Source: Cyanomargarita calcarea GSE-NOS-MK-12-04C
Lineage (GTDB): Bacteria; Cyanobacteriota; Cyanobacteriia; Cyanobacteriales; Nostocaceae
Direction: 5' to 3'
Assembly (NCBI GenBank): GCA_019359595.1
Contig: JAHHGZ010000014.1
Location: forward strand, 100,337-164,336
DNA length: 64,000 bases
Shown: piece after piece, positions 1-9,165 of the stretch
Position numbering within the stretch: the stretch's first letter is position 1
How the letters are laid out: each line of letters begins with the position of its first letter
The notes under the pieces: generated by a model
What the model was told of the DNA's origin: nothing
Databases searched by the model: none
Seen by the model: only the letters and a program-made list of their open reading frames with translations
Made by a program: the position numbers and the translations under genes

Positions 1-167
1 ATGAGGGTACACAAGGGGAGAGTCAAGTTGTCAAAGCCAATATTTCCGCTGGCTAATACAATTTTGGATTTTAAGAAAAGTGTTGCTTAGTCGGTTTGAT
101 GTCCTGTAGCCTCACACGAACAGGGGAGGGGCTACAGAAGAAATCTAAAAATCTAAAATTTATTGAT

Positions 168-506
168 TCAATCAAGTACTTTGTCAATATACTGTTGCAA
201 TCGTTCATAATGCGACCCTTTCCAATAAATTTGAGGGCAGTCCTCACACCGACGAAATTCCTGATTGTGCGATACCATCTTCGTTCCGCTTTGCGGTTCC
301 CGCAGGGATGGTTGCCGAAGGCATCGCACTGTTTCTGGTAATTGGTCAATGATAGATTCCTTCGCAACAGGTTCTAATAACCCATTACAACGCAAACATC
401 GTTGAAAGGGCGATACTAATTTAAATAAATCAAAGCGTTGCATCACCTCGGGTACTTGTTGCGGGGGGTCTGTTTGTCTGACGTAATATCCATACTGGAC
501 ATCCAA
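168..506 (-). pseudogene. Mut7-C RNase domain relic (N-terminally truncated)
   Basis: The translation keeps the C-terminal half of a Mut7-C (PIN-like RNase, formerly DUF82) protein. It has a zinc-ribbon pair (CLRCN, then CEDCPQIYW) and the family's closing segment with KGSHYERL. The N-terminal half, which carries the acidic catalytic residues, is absent. In frame upstream there is a TAA a few codons before the TTG at 506, so no full-length gene can be read. About 18 residues between LPETVR and HNQEF do not fit the family and match a palindromic repeat inserted at about 267-329. I read this as a decayed gene fragment; a short expressed remnant cannot be excluded. Confidence 0.7.
267..329. repeat. 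Palindromic repeat inserted in the Mut7-C relic
   Basis: GTGCGAT (267-273) and ATCGCAC (323-329) bound a segment containing CGTTCCCGCAGGG-like sequence. Relatives of that core (gcgttcccgcagggtagc, gtagcttcccgtaggg) recur between genes, for example near 15850, 29450 and 48300. The insertion keeps the reading frame of the relic. Confidence 0.55.
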
Positions 507-1428
507 GAAGACTTACGCTATCATGCGACTCTCGTTAGGTAAGAAAATATTTATACAAGAACCCTATAATTTTTACATATCGATAATTTTTGTCTATTGT
601 ATTGATAGATTCAATCTTGGGATACCAGGCTAGTCAAATCCTTTAACCCTTGTTAAGCTTGATTTTAACTAAGTATGCATATTTTTATACGATAGCAAAA
701 AATATTAAAATTTTTAACTCCTTGCATTTTTTATTGACATAAGTTACTGTCAAAGTATAGCCCAATTTAGACTCTGGTCAAAGTACCAGGATGTTATTTT
801 GGGTTAAAATTCAATTAAGTAGCCTCACCAGACAGAACAGGCTTGAGCAATTTATCAAATATGCTCGATGCATTTACTTGTCAGCAAGACTTCCTGTAGT
901 TACTGAGTAAAAGACCACTTTTTAGATATTTGATCCTTTTGGAAGTGACCTTGGCGAGCAGTAGCTGCTAATATACTTTATTAACTTCCTAACCGGGAGT
1001 CTGGGCATTCAACGATAGACCTCGACTCCTAATTAAATGGGTTTATTTGTTTTTTTATTGAGAATATTTTGCAATATGTTGAGAAAAAGAGAAATATTCC
1101 AACTATATCTATTAAAAAATGCTTGGAGCGGCAAAGTATTTTTTACAACTAGTCAAAAACAAAAGAAAATGGCTCAGTTGCTCGATTGTAAAAAACTCAT
1201 AAATTCTTTTAAATTGCCAGCTTTAAAGTATCCGGATATTTACTTCAAATTAGAGAATAAAGTGTTAGGTGAAGCTGTATTTTTTTAGAAATTAAATACA
1301 GTGTATCAATTAGTTAATTTCACTGAGGTGAATTTTATAGATTACAAGTTAAAGTCAAGCTTCCAATCAGCACAAAAGCAGTATCTTGAGGAAGTTTTTA
1401 GCTAAAATTCGTCAATTAGTAAGATTAA
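507..1428. other. AT-rich intergenic region, no supported gene
   Basis: This is about 920 bp of AT-rich DNA. An 83-codon reading frame lies at 1037-1288 (+), but its product is Lys/Phe/Leu-rich and resembles no family I know, and I see no ribosome binding site before it. I treat it as chance. I see no RNA gene or repeat family here. Confidence 0.4.
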
Positions 1429-2409
1429 ATGGATAATTTATTTTGTTCTGACAATTCCCGAAAAGTAAGAGAAGATATGATTGGTAGTGCAAGCAACCAC
1501 CAAATTTATATCTTGGTTGAATGCCCACCACCTTGGGCCTCAGATGCTTTTAATTCTAGATGGGTTCCTAACAGTTTGAGCCTTCTGGTAGAAGAGCTAA
1601 AACGCTTAAAACTACCGATAAAATTCCTTTTAATTGCGAATAACTATTCACATAAAATAGACCATACGACCCTCTTGATTTATCAAAAAAAAGAAGGGTT
1701 GAGTAATGGGTATTCCAAGCAAGAATTTCGGCTAGCAAATATTGAGCAAGTAGCCCCAACTGTCAGAAAATGGTTGTTGTACAGACACTCTAGTTGCGAA
1801 ATAGACACAGCTGCAACCAGAGATATTTTAGTTTGTACCCACGGAAGTCACGATCAGTGCTGCGCTAGATATGGCAATCCTTTTTATTACCATGCTTCAG
1901 AGACTATCTCTGATTTCAAAAAGCAGCAAAATGTTCGCATTTGGAAATCCAGCCATTTTGGCGGACATCGCTTTGCACCAACAATCGTAGACTTGCCGGA
2001 AGGAAGATATTACGGTGGAGTAGACCAAGAGTCATTCCAATCAATTTTAACTCGGACTGGCGATATTGAATTTTTGAATCAAGTCTATCGCGGTTGGGGA
2101 ATTATACCTACTTCAATTCAGGTATTGGAAAGAGAATTAATCTTGCGTCATGGATGGGATTGGTTTAACTACAAAGTTGCAGGTGAAATTATTCAAGAAA
2201 GTTTGGACAAAAATATCATTCAAGCAGAACTGACTGTGGAAAAACCCCATGATTCTTTATGTACGTATCAAGCGACGCTAGTCAAAGATGAATCTAAGAG
2301 TTTAGAAATTAAGCCTTCTTGTAATGCCAAAGAAAAGTCTAAGTTTGTGAAATATACTGTAGCTAATTTCTGGCTGAGTGCGAAGAAGCTTCTGACTTAT
2401 AGTGCTTGA
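1429..2409 (+). CDS. Sucrase/ferredoxin-like (thioredoxin-fold 2Fe-2S) protein
   Basis: This 326-residue protein fits the Suc_Fer-like family. The N-terminal part has the ECPPPWA segment. The middle has CTHGSHDQCCARYG (about residues 137-150), followed by WKSSHFGGHRFAPT and LPEGRYYGGVD, the family's signature with clustered Cys and His. Members are thioredoxin-fold proteins thought to hold an Fe-S cluster; the name sucrase is historical and no sugar hydrolysis is implied. The C-terminal third (from about 230) is less conserved and may bind another partner. The ATG at 1429 gives the full N-terminus. It stands alone, 134 bp from the convergent ABC transporter. The physiological role is unknown to me. 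Confidence 0.8.
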   Translation: MDNLFCSDNSRKVREDMIGSASNHQIYILVECPPPWASDAFNSRWVPNSLSLLVEELKRLKLPIKFLLIANNYSHKIDHTTLLIYQKKEGLSNGYSKQEFRLANIEQVAPTVRKWLLYRHSSCEIDTAATRDILVCTHGSHDQCCARYGNPFYYHASETISDFKKQQNVRIWKSSHFGGHRFAPTIVDLPEGRYYGGVDQESFQSILTRTGDIEFLNQVYRGWGIIPTSIQVLERELILRHGWDWFNYKVAGEIIQESLDKNIIQAELTVEKPHDSLCTYQATLVKDESKSLEIKPSCNAKEKSKFVKYTVANFWLSAKKLLTYSA

Positions 2410-2447
2410 ATGAAGGAAGAAGGAAGAAGGAAGAAGGAAGAAGGAGG
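2407..2447. repeat. GAAGGAA short tandem repeat
   Basis: Tandem GAAGGAA-type heptamers follow the stop of the sucrase/ferredoxin-like gene. This class of short tandem repeat is common between genes in heterocystous cyanobacteria. The rest of the gap up to 2543 holds no gene. Confidence 0.75.
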
Positions 2448-2543
2448 TTTGTATATGTGGATTGGGGCCCCAACTCAAAACGAAAGACCCTGCGTTCTTG
2501 TCAGGGTATTAAAAAGAACAGCGAGAATGAATTGACGCTGCAA

Positions 2544-4430
2544 TTATTCCTCAGTTCCCAACATCTGCAAATTGTGCAAAGTCGCATAAAGTCCACCTTG
2601 TTGTAGTAACTCCTCATGACTTCCTTGCTCAATTAATTCACCTCGCTTGAGAACAAAGATTCGGTCTACGTTGCGAATGGTAGATAAGCGGTGAGCAATA
2701 ATAATCGCTGTGCGTTTGACCAAAAGCTCGTTTAAAGCACTCTGAACTAAAGCTTCTGTCCCCACATCTAGACTAGCAGTTGCCTCATCTAATACTAATA
2801 TCTGCGGGTCGCGAATCGCAGCCCGAGCAAAGGCTAAGAGTTGCTTTTGTCCGCTAGAAATATTTGTACCGCGCTCTCGAAGTTGGGTATCATAGCCTTG
2901 GGGTAGCTGTTCAATGAATTGGGCAATGTTAGTTTTTTCGGCTGCAGCTTTGATTTCTTCAAAAGTGTAGCTATCACCCAAAGTGATATTACTTCTGACA
3001 TCACCGGCAAACACAAAACCATCTTGCAAAATAACAGCCATATACCGTCGCAATTCTGCTTGGGGTAATTCCCGGATATCTATCCCATCTAATAAAATCC
3101 GTCCTTTAGTGGGTTCGTAAAGACGGCATAAAAGACGAATAATTGAACTTTTTCCAGCACCAGTTGGCCCGACTAATGCAATTTTTTCACCAGGATGGAT
3201 GGTGAAATCTAAATCTTTAATTACATAATCATCGTCTTTGTAGGCAAACCAGACATTTTCAAAGCGAATCTCTCCTAATTGCGCTTCTGCTTTGTTTTTT
3301 TCTGATTCTAAATTCTCAATGATTTCATCTATATAACCAAATTCACGATCGAAAATCGAAAAACGGGGATTGCTGGTGTCGCGGATTTCTATCGGTTCAT
3401 CTAAAATATCACTAACCCGCTCAATCGCCGTGAAACCAGCTTGAATAACCGTGAATTTTTCTGCAAATTCCCGCAATGGATCGAATAATCTCTGGGCATA
3501 GAGAACAAACGCAGATAAAGTCCCAAAAGTCAATTGTTCTTGCAAAAGAATATAACCGCCAACCCAGAGAACAGCGGCGATCGCTACTAAAGCAATCCAC
3601 TCCAATGTTGCGGAAACAGCGGAATCAAAAAAGATAGTCTGGTCTACTTCCTTGACGTACCGTTCATTGACATTGTGAAATAATTGTGAATTAAATTTTT
3701 CTCGTCGGAATAGTTGTACAACATTAAGGCCGGCGATGTTCTCTTGCAACTGGGAGTTAAGGAGTGAAAGTTCTTCTCGGGCTTTGTAGTTTGCCTTGCG
3801 ATACTGCCGTTGAAAATAAACAATCACCCAGCTAATAGGCAATAGCATAAACAGTAACAACAAAGCCAGTTCCCACTGGATGGAAAACATGAAAGTGATA
3901 ATCACCAGCATTGAGAACAAATCAGAGACAAGACCAATCGCTCCAGTAGAAAAGACATCTCCTAAGGCTTCCACATCACTGGTAAGTCTGGTGATTAATT
4001 TACCTACAGGTGTCCGATCGAAAAAGCGCACAGCCAAGGATGTGACATGGTGAAACAAATCCTGGCGAATTTCCGCAGTTATTTGTTGCCCTACCCGCTG
4101 TACGAGATAACCCTGAAAGCCGGTAATTATCAAAGATAAAACTACCGTTACTAGCAAGAATATTTCAATAAGATTCAGCCCTTGCATTAAAGGCAGATTC
4201 CTGAGAAACTCGTAAGCGCTCGGCTCCTTGCGAATTAGAGAAATAGCCTGTCCAATTAGCAACGGTTGCATGGCGCGAGATACAGCCACTGGTACCAGTA
4301 ACAACATCGAAAACACCAGCAGTCGTTGGCTGCGACGGGCATAAGGTACTAAGCGTAAAAATAACCGCCAGTCATTTTCACGCCGACGGTACCCTGTGTT
4401 AGGTTTTGTAAGAGATTTGGAGATGCTCAT
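2544..4430 (-). CDS. ABC exporter half-transporter (MsbA/MdlB-like)
   Basis: This 628-residue protein fuses a six-helix transmembrane domain (about residues 30-340) to a nucleotide-binding domain (about 385-620), the layout of bacterial lipid and drug exporters that act as dimers in the cytoplasmic membrane. Visible motifs are Walker A GPTGAGKSS (about 420), the Q-loop VILQDG, the signature ISSGQKQLLAFARA (about 523; SSGQ instead of LSGGQ), Walker B ILVLDEATASLD and the switch His in IIIAHRLST. The linker (about 355-390) is long and charged. The ATG at 4430 gives a basic N-terminus. No partner subunit is adjacent, so a homodimer is likely. The substrate cannot be inferred. Confidence 0.9.
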   Translation of the reverse strand: MSISKSLTKPNTGYRRRENDWRLFLRLVPYARRSQRLLVFSMLLLVPVAVSRAMQPLLIGQAISLIRKEPSAYEFLRNLPLMQGLNLIEIFLLVTVVLSLIITGFQGYLVQRVGQQITAEIRQDLFHHVTSLAVRFFDRTPVGKLITRLTSDVEALGDVFSTGAIGLVSDLFSMLVIITFMFSIQWELALLLLFMLLPISWVIVYFQRQYRKANYKAREELSLLNSQLQENIAGLNVVQLFRREKFNSQLFHNVNERYVKEVDQTIFFDSAVSATLEWIALVAIAAVLWVGGYILLQEQLTFGTLSAFVLYAQRLFDPLREFAEKFTVIQAGFTAIERVSDILDEPIEIRDTSNPRFSIFDREFGYIDEIIENLESEKNKAEAQLGEIRFENVWFAYKDDDYVIKDLDFTIHPGEKIALVGPTGAGKSSIIRLLCRLYEPTKGRILLDGIDIRELPQAELRRYMAVILQDGFVFAGDVRSNITLGDSYTFEEIKAAAEKTNIAQFIEQLPQGYDTQLRERGTNISSGQKQLLAFARAAIRDPQILVLDEATASLDVGTEALVQSALNELLVKRTAIIIAHRLSTIRNVDRIFVLKRGELIEQGSHEELLQQGGLYATLHNLQMLGTEE

Positions 4431-4477
4431 AGTAAGAGCATTATATTAATTTTTACAACAAGTAGAACATCTTTTTA

Positions 4478-4628
4478 GATCACGGATTGAAGGGATTTCT
4501 CGGATTCCACGGAAGGAGTAGTCAATTTTAAGATCGGATTTGAGAGGATTGATTACTCAGATTCCAGCGAAGGAGCAGTTAATTTTAAGATCCTCCGTGA
4601 AATCCTTTAATCCCTTCAATCCGTGATC
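4478..4628. repeat. Inverted repeat overlapping the 3' end of hisG
   Basis: Perfect 20-bp arms lie at 4478-4497 (gatcacggattgaagggatt) and 4609-4628. Between them two direct copies of gattcca..gaaggag.agt.aattttaagatc can be seen. The right arm lies inside the hisG reading frame and supplies its last codons and stop. Confidence 0.8.
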
Positions 4629-5259
4629 GGATTTGACTCCGCATCATCTCAACGACATTTTGCAACCCACCAGTACTGAGACGATAACTCAGCGGATGAG
4701 CGATCAACCTCGCCGAACTTTTATACAGTGTATCAATCTCTACCAAACCATTTTCGCTCAAAGTCCGTCCTGTAGAAACTATATCTACGATCGCTTCCGA
4801 CATTCCCGTAATTGGACCTAATTCCACCGAACCAGACAGCGGTACAATTTCCACAGGTAAATCTAAGCTTTGGAAATAATCCCGAGCGCAATTCACATAC
4901 TTAGATGCCACAATACAATTAGGCGGCAAATCCAAAGGCGATCGATAAGGGCTAGATTCTTTAACAGCCAACGACATCCGACAATGTCCAAACTGCATAT
5001 CCACTAAATGTGCAACTTGCGGTTTTTTCTCTCGCAGCACATCATAGCCAACAATACCTAACTGTGCCTGACCGTATTCTACATATACAGGTACATCATG
5101 ATTGCGGACTAGCAGCAATCTGGCATTACCACTGGCATCGGGAATCTGAAGTTGCCGGGTTCCAGATTCTAAAAAAGCACTAAAATCTAGTCCCACAGAC
5201 TTTAGCAGGTGAATGCTATTTTTAAGAAGTTCCCCTTTTGGTAAAGCAATAGTAATCAT
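4585..5259 (-). CDS. hisG: ATP phosphoribosyltransferase, short form (HisG)
   Basis: HisG catalyses the first step of histidine synthesis, joining ATP and PRPP. The 224-residue length and the start [12 protein letters not shown] match the short HisG form, which lacks the C-terminal regulatory domain and normally works with HisZ. The protein is a periplasmic-binding-protein-like fold: [15 protein letters not shown] lies near residue 80 and the PRPP-binding segment [22 protein letters not shown] near 143-164. No his neighbours are present, as is usual in cyanobacteria, where his genes are scattered. The last 13 or so residues are encoded by an inverted-repeat arm and probably replaced the native tail. 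Confidence 0.93.
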   Translation of the reverse strand: MITIALPKGELLKNSIHLLKSVGLDFSAFLESGTRQLQIPDASGNARLLLVRNHDVPVYVEYGQAQLGIVGYDVLREKKPQVAHLVDMQFGHCRMSLAVKESSPYRSPLDLPPNCIVASKYVNCARDYFQSLDLPVEIVPLSGSVELGPITGMSEAIVDIVSTGRTLSENGLVEIDTLYKSSARLIAHPLSYRLSTGGLQNVVEMMRSQIRSRIEGIKGFHGGS

Positions 5260-5372
5260 GCAATTTTAGATTTTGGATTGGGGGTAGTCCCCACTCCAGC
5301 CTACAGTTTGTTGGGTTATTTATCAAAGTCAATCATATATAAGTTTATCAAGCATCTAAAATCTAAAATAGA

Positions 5373-6059
5373 ATGAGAATCTTATTAGTTGATGATGAAA
5401 TAGAATTAACTGACCCTCTGATTCGAGTGTTAACTCGTGAAGGTTATAGTGTCGATGCGGCTTATGATGGCATAAGTGGCAGTCACCTTGCACTTATCGA
5501 TAGTTACGAATTGCTAATTTTAGATTGGATGCTGCCAGGAAAAACAGGGTTAGAAATTTGTCAGGAATTGCGTCGTAGTGGCAGAACCACACCTGTGTTA
5601 TTCCTAACTGCCAAAGATACCTTAAACGATCGCGTGGAAGGTTTAGATGCTGGTGGTGATGATTATTTAGTCAAACCCTTTGAACTGCGGGAGTTACTTG
5701 CAAGAGTCCGCGCTTTGTTGCGACGTTCTGGTGCAGAGGTATATAGTGATAGCAAAGGACGGCTGAGTGTAGCGGATTTAGAACTTGATTGCGATAACCA
5801 AGTAGCTTATCGCCAAGGGCGGATAATTGAACTATCAGAAAAAGAAAGTCAACTATTGCAATATTTTATGGAAAATACTGGCAAATTGCTAACTCACGCC
5901 CAAATTTTGGAAAATCTGTGGCAGGATGAAGAGCAACCCAGTAGTAATGCGATCGCGGCATTAATTCGTCTGCTACGACGCAAAATTGAAGTGGTAGGTG
6001 AAACGCAACTTATTCATAGCGTTTATGGGAAAGGCTATCGCTTTGGTCAAGGTAATTGA
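5373..6059 (+). CDS. rppA: OmpR-family response regulator (RppA-like)
   Basis: This 228-residue two-domain regulator has a receiver domain with acidic residues in LLVDDE, the phospho-acceptor Asp in LILDWMLPG (about 51) and the conserved Lys in LVKPFELRE (about 101). A winged-helix DNA-binding domain (about 130-225) ends in IHSVYGKGYRFG. The sequence resembles cyanobacterial RppA, which normally pairs with the histidine kinase RppB encoded directly downstream. Here no kinase follows: 11 bp after the stop lies the 3' end of a truncated monooxygenase on the other strand. The family is clear; the symbol rests on recall of similarity. Confidence 0.85.
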   Translation: MRILLVDDEIELTDPLIRVLTREGYSVDAAYDGISGSHLALIDSYELLILDWMLPGKTGLEICQELRRSGRTTPVLFLTAKDTLNDRVEGLDAGGDDYLVKPFELRELLARVRALLRRSGAEVYSDSKGRLSVADLELDCDNQVAYRQGRIIELSEKESQLLQYFMENTGKLLTHAQILENLWQDEEQPSSNAIAALIRLLRRKIEVVGETQLIHSVYGKGYRFGQGN

Positions 6060-6070
6060 AATTAGTAAAC

Positions 6071-6769
6071 TCATACAATGTACTTAATATTAATCCGATT
6101 CAGGAAAAACTTAGGCATTTTCCACAAAGCACTACGGAATATAAGCGTGCATTCTTTTGCTTGATTAGCCGCCAAAGTTGCGATGTCAGTAGCAGATTTA
6201 CCAAAACCTACAACTACCACTTTCTTATGGGCGATCGCATCTAAATCATTCAACTCGCTAGAGTGTAATATCTTACCACCAGATGCAATAAATTCGTCTT
6301 TCCCTTGTATAGACGGTGTATTAGCTATACTGTGCGTACCGTTGCATATCATCACAAAGTCGAATTCATAAGTCTGTTTTTTGACTTTTTCCTGAGTATC
6401 TGGAACTTTGACAGTAACTACCCATCCTGATTGTCCTTCTCCCTTGCCTTGGACATTAATCACTTCTGTGTTAAAATTGATTCGTGAGCTAACACCAAAG
6501 TACTCAGCATAAGACTGTAAATAATTCCGCATTTGCTCCGCTGTGGGCCATTCCGGATAAGATACAGGCATCGGATAGTCAGAAAAAGCAAATGTGTCGC
6601 GAGTGTTTTGGGTCGTTAGTCCTGGATAAGTCCGAGACTGTTCCCAAACGCCACCAAGCCCCTTTTGTTTCTCAAATACCGTAACATCATAACCTTCTTC
6701 AAGAAACGTCTTAGCCGCCACTAAACCGCTGATTCCAGCCCCAATCACGCAAATTTGTTTTATTTTCAT
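6071..6769 (-). pseudogene. Flavin-containing monooxygenase, C-terminally truncated
   Basis: The frame starts as a normal flavin monooxygenase: an FAD-binding GAGISGLVAAKTF at residues 9-21, the FEKQKGLGGVW segment, and an NADP-binding VVVVGFGKSATDIA near 185. Family members run to about 450-600 residues, but this one stops at 232, soon after the second Rossmann motif, with an unlikely tail (NRINIKYIV). The lost part contains the rest of the NADP domain and the C-terminal FAD/substrate region, so activity is doubtful. The break lies 11 bp from the response-regulator gene, which suggests a deletion joining two loci. Confidence 0.75.
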
Positions 6770-6958
6770 CTAAATTAGGATTTAACAAACAATTTTGACT
6801 TATTATTACAATATAATGATTCTTAGTGTGTTCAGGTACAGTATATTGAATTAACCGCACATAAATTTGTACTTAGGCAGACTAATAAACCCTATAATTT
6901 TGTCTACACATACACTATTTCACCTGTATTAACACTTGAGATATTTTTTTGCTAATTA

Positions 6959-7984
6959 TCAACTATTATTCAAAAGTTGATAAATTTCTTTTTGCATCTT
7001 CACACGCAATTGTTGCGCTTTTTGATAAGCCTCCGTTCTTGTGAAATTATCCTCTTTGAATTCAGTTATTTCTAATTTTTGAATAAAGTAACGCAGACGA
7101 GATTTATTAGCCCAAACTCCCATCGAAGGAAACAACGCAAACAAAGGAATTAATGGTGATATAGGCAGAAATGGTAATTTTAATAATCGTGCGAATGCTT
7201 TCATATTAATAGTCCAAGGATGCAATTTTTCACTACCAATGCATACAACTGGAAGAATCGGAACATGATAGCGATCGCTTAACTGGACAAAGCTAATATC
7301 AAACTTTTCCAACTGATACCGCTTTCTCCAACCTTTCATCGGTCCGCGCAAACCTTCAGGGGCATATAAAATAATTCTACCCTCTTTTACAGCAGCCTCA
7401 AAATCATCGAACTGAGCCTTAACACCACCCAAAACTTTTGACCATCCAGACGGTAACCACCAACGCATCCAAACACTATCAAATAATGGGACACCACCAA
7501 GGGGCTGTACCACCCATCCTGTTTTCTCGCTCAAGAGATATCCTAATGTCAAAAAGTCCCAAGGGAAAGACATCCCTGCATGATTCATTACTACAATTAA
7601 CGATTCTGTTTCTGGCAAATTTTCAACTTGCTGCAACTTTCCTTGGAAATAATATTTAACTATTGGATGAATAATTTGATCGCGAAAAGCTTGTTGATAA
7701 TTGATATCAAACTCAGCCACTTCACCACCTGGTATCCGACAACCAAGACGCAACCAGCGAATTAGCAATGCTAGATAAAATCCGCCTGGAATCAAAAATA
7801 ACAGATATTCCAGCCAATTCCAACCATCTGGATCGTGATGATAATGTTGCCAGTGACGGTTGAATAAAATCAGCCAACCTGGAGGATACCACAGACAAAA
7901 CCAATCAAACCAGCTAAATTTATAAGCTGGTGGTGATAATTGCTCAATTTGAGTGTTAAGAATGTTTTCAGAGTGTTGATGCAC
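6959..7984 (-). CDS. PlsC-like lysophospholipid/glycerolipid acyltransferase
   Basis: The 341-residue protein has a hydrophobic N-terminal third with about two membrane segments (residues 25-85), then an acyltransferase domain. The catalytic block reads NHAGMSFPWD (about 132-141), a looser form of the usual NHxxxxD. A later block APEGLRG (about 205-212) resembles the glycerophosphate-binding motif. It probably transfers fatty acyl groups at the cytoplasmic or thylakoid membrane, but the spaced His-Asp motif places it outside classical PlsC and the acceptor is unknown. The ATG at 7984 is chosen. It stands alone between a decayed gene and a repeat. Confidence 0.7.
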   Translation of the reverse strand: MHQHSENILNTQIEQLSPPAYKFSWFDWFCLWYPPGWLILFNRHWQHYHHDPDGWNWLEYLLFLIPGGFYLALLIRWLRLGCRIPGGEVAEFDINYQQAFRDQIIHPIVKYYFQGKLQQVENLPETESLIVVMNHAGMSFPWDFLTLGYLLSEKTGWVVQPLGGVPLFDSVWMRWWLPSGWSKVLGGVKAQFDDFEAAVKEGRIILYAPEGLRGPMKGWRKRYQLEKFDISFVQLSDRYHVPILPVVCIGSEKLHPWTINMKAFARLLKLPFLPISPLIPLFALFPSMGVWANKSRLRYFIQKLEITEFKEDNFTRTEAYQKAQQLRVKMQKEIYQLLNNS

Positions 7985-8152
7985 AGCAGCGAATTATGCA
8001 AACATTTGCCTAAACTTGAATATTAACTCGCAACTCTAGAAAACAACCTCCTGCTCTAGAAGGAATTATACAGAAACAAACCGAATTAACTTAGACGAAA
8101 GGTTTCGATTGATTCTCCCTCTGAGTCATCAAGTTGGCAATCTTCAAACACA

Positions 8153-8262
8153 GCCACATGCTACAAGTCGGCAGAGCCAAGAAACGCAGTGGCTCCCCAA
8201 AATTGGGGGACTTTGAATTTAAATTTTCTTCTCGAACATAATTGGGGGCAAGGGAGCAAAAT
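8153..8262. repeat. Dispersed repeat, copy 1 (relative at 63719-63815)
   Basis: The segment beginning cacatgctacaagtcggc continues with cagagccaagaaacgcagtg and an AATTGGGGG core. It closely matches 63719-63815 near psbA. Related fragments with gagaagaaaattcaaagtag occur at about 38522-38565, 43270-43312 and 47915-47950. No protein is supported here. Confidence 0.8.
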
Positions 8263-8299
8263 CGTTGATGGATTAGATTGGTCAGCTCCTCGACAACTT

Positions 8300-8941
8300 T
8301 CACGAAGTCGGGGATTTTGCAACCGTTTCTTTCACCGCTTTTTCCTTACGTTCGCTATAACGGTCGGTGAGATAATCAACTTGATCGCGCAATAACAAAG
8401 TAAACTTAAAAAGTTCCTCCATGACATCAACTACTCTGTCGCGATAAGGTGAATCCTTCATAGTTCCATCTTCGTGAAACTCTTGGTAAGCTTTCGCCAC
8501 AGAAGACTGATTAGGAACCGTAAACATCCGCATCCAACGTCCCAAAATCCGCATTGTATTCACGGCATTGAAAGATTGAGAACCGCCACTGACTTGCATA
8601 ACAGCCAAAGTTCTGCCCTGTGTTGGTCTGACTGCTCCTATACTTAAAGGAATCCAGTCAATTTGGTTTTTCATAATGCCAGTAATATTACCGTGCATCT
8701 CAGGCGATGACCAAACTTGACCTTCAGACCACGTACTCAATTCCCTTAACTCTTGTACCTTGGGATGAGTATCAGGTACGCTGCCATAAATCGGTAATTC
8801 ACGCGGGTCAAAAAACCGGACTTCTGCACCAAATTCTTCAATAATTCTCGCCGCTTCTTCTGCTACCAGTCTGCTATAAGAACGTTCTCGTAAAGAGCCA
8901 TATAAAAATAAGATTCTTGGTTTGCGTTCAAAATTTGTCAT
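8300..8941 (-). CDS. arsH: ArsH-type NADPH-dependent FMN reductase
   Basis: ArsH is a flavodoxin-fold FMN reductase of arsenic operons; characterised members use NADPH and some oxidise trivalent methylarsenicals. The 213-residue sequence shows the FMN-phosphate loop [10 protein letters not shown] (about 15-24), the ArsH segment [23 protein letters not shown] and [23 protein letters not shown]. It is the last gene of a same-strand set arsR, aquaporin, arsH, with a 224-bp gap containing a 22-bp palindrome before it. The final residues (about KSPTS) run into a dispersed GATCCCCGA-type repeat, so the native C-terminus may have been altered. Confidence 0.92.
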   Translation of the reverse strand: MTNFERKPRILFLYGSLRERSYSRLVAEEAARIIEEFGAEVRFFDPRELPIYGSVPDTHPKVQELRELSTWSEGQVWSSPEMHGNITGIMKNQIDWIPLSIGAVRPTQGRTLAVMQVSGGSQSFNAVNTMRILGRWMRMFTVPNQSSVAKAYQEFHEDGTMKDSPYRDRVVDVMEELFKFTLLLRDQVDYLTDRYSERKEKAVKETVAKSPTS

Positions 8942-9111
8942 AATTATTACAAATGATGTTGAAGTAAGGACCGAAGTTGGAAGAAGGAATAGCTAATAAA
9001 AATGCGCGTTCTGAGTTTAGAGCTTCAGTAAAAAAAAGATGTTTTTCGAGTCCTTTGTAGCGCGTTCACGTAGTGTCTCGCAGAGAAGAAAAACAGTGTC
9101 CTTGTTTCAAT

Positions 9112-9133
9112 CCCACATGAGTACTCATGTGGG
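9112..9133. repeat. 22-bp perfect palindrome between the aquaporin gene and arsH
   Basis: Two mirror halves of CCCACATGAGT form a perfect palindrome in the gap between the aquaporin stop and the arsH start. It could be an intercistronic hairpin that protects or attenuates the mRNA, or a protein-binding site. No T-tract follows on either side, so a simple terminator is less likely. Confidence 0.6.
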
Positions 9134-9165
9134 TACTTCTTCCTTCTTTCTTCGTGAATTAAATA

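Noticed and set aside
1037..1288. 83-codon plus-strand reading frame in an AT-rich gap
   Set aside because: Composition is biased and there is no family resemblance or ribosome site. It is left as doubtful.
8091..8303. 70-codon minus-strand frame after arsH
   Set aside because: It falls within the dispersed repeat that recurs at 63719-63815, where the frame is also only repeat-derived.
9105..9133. GTTTCAATCCC sequence resembling the start of a cyanobacterial CRISPR repeat
   Set aside because: It occurs once, with no spaced second copy, and continues into a perfect palindrome that does not fit a CRISPR repeat.
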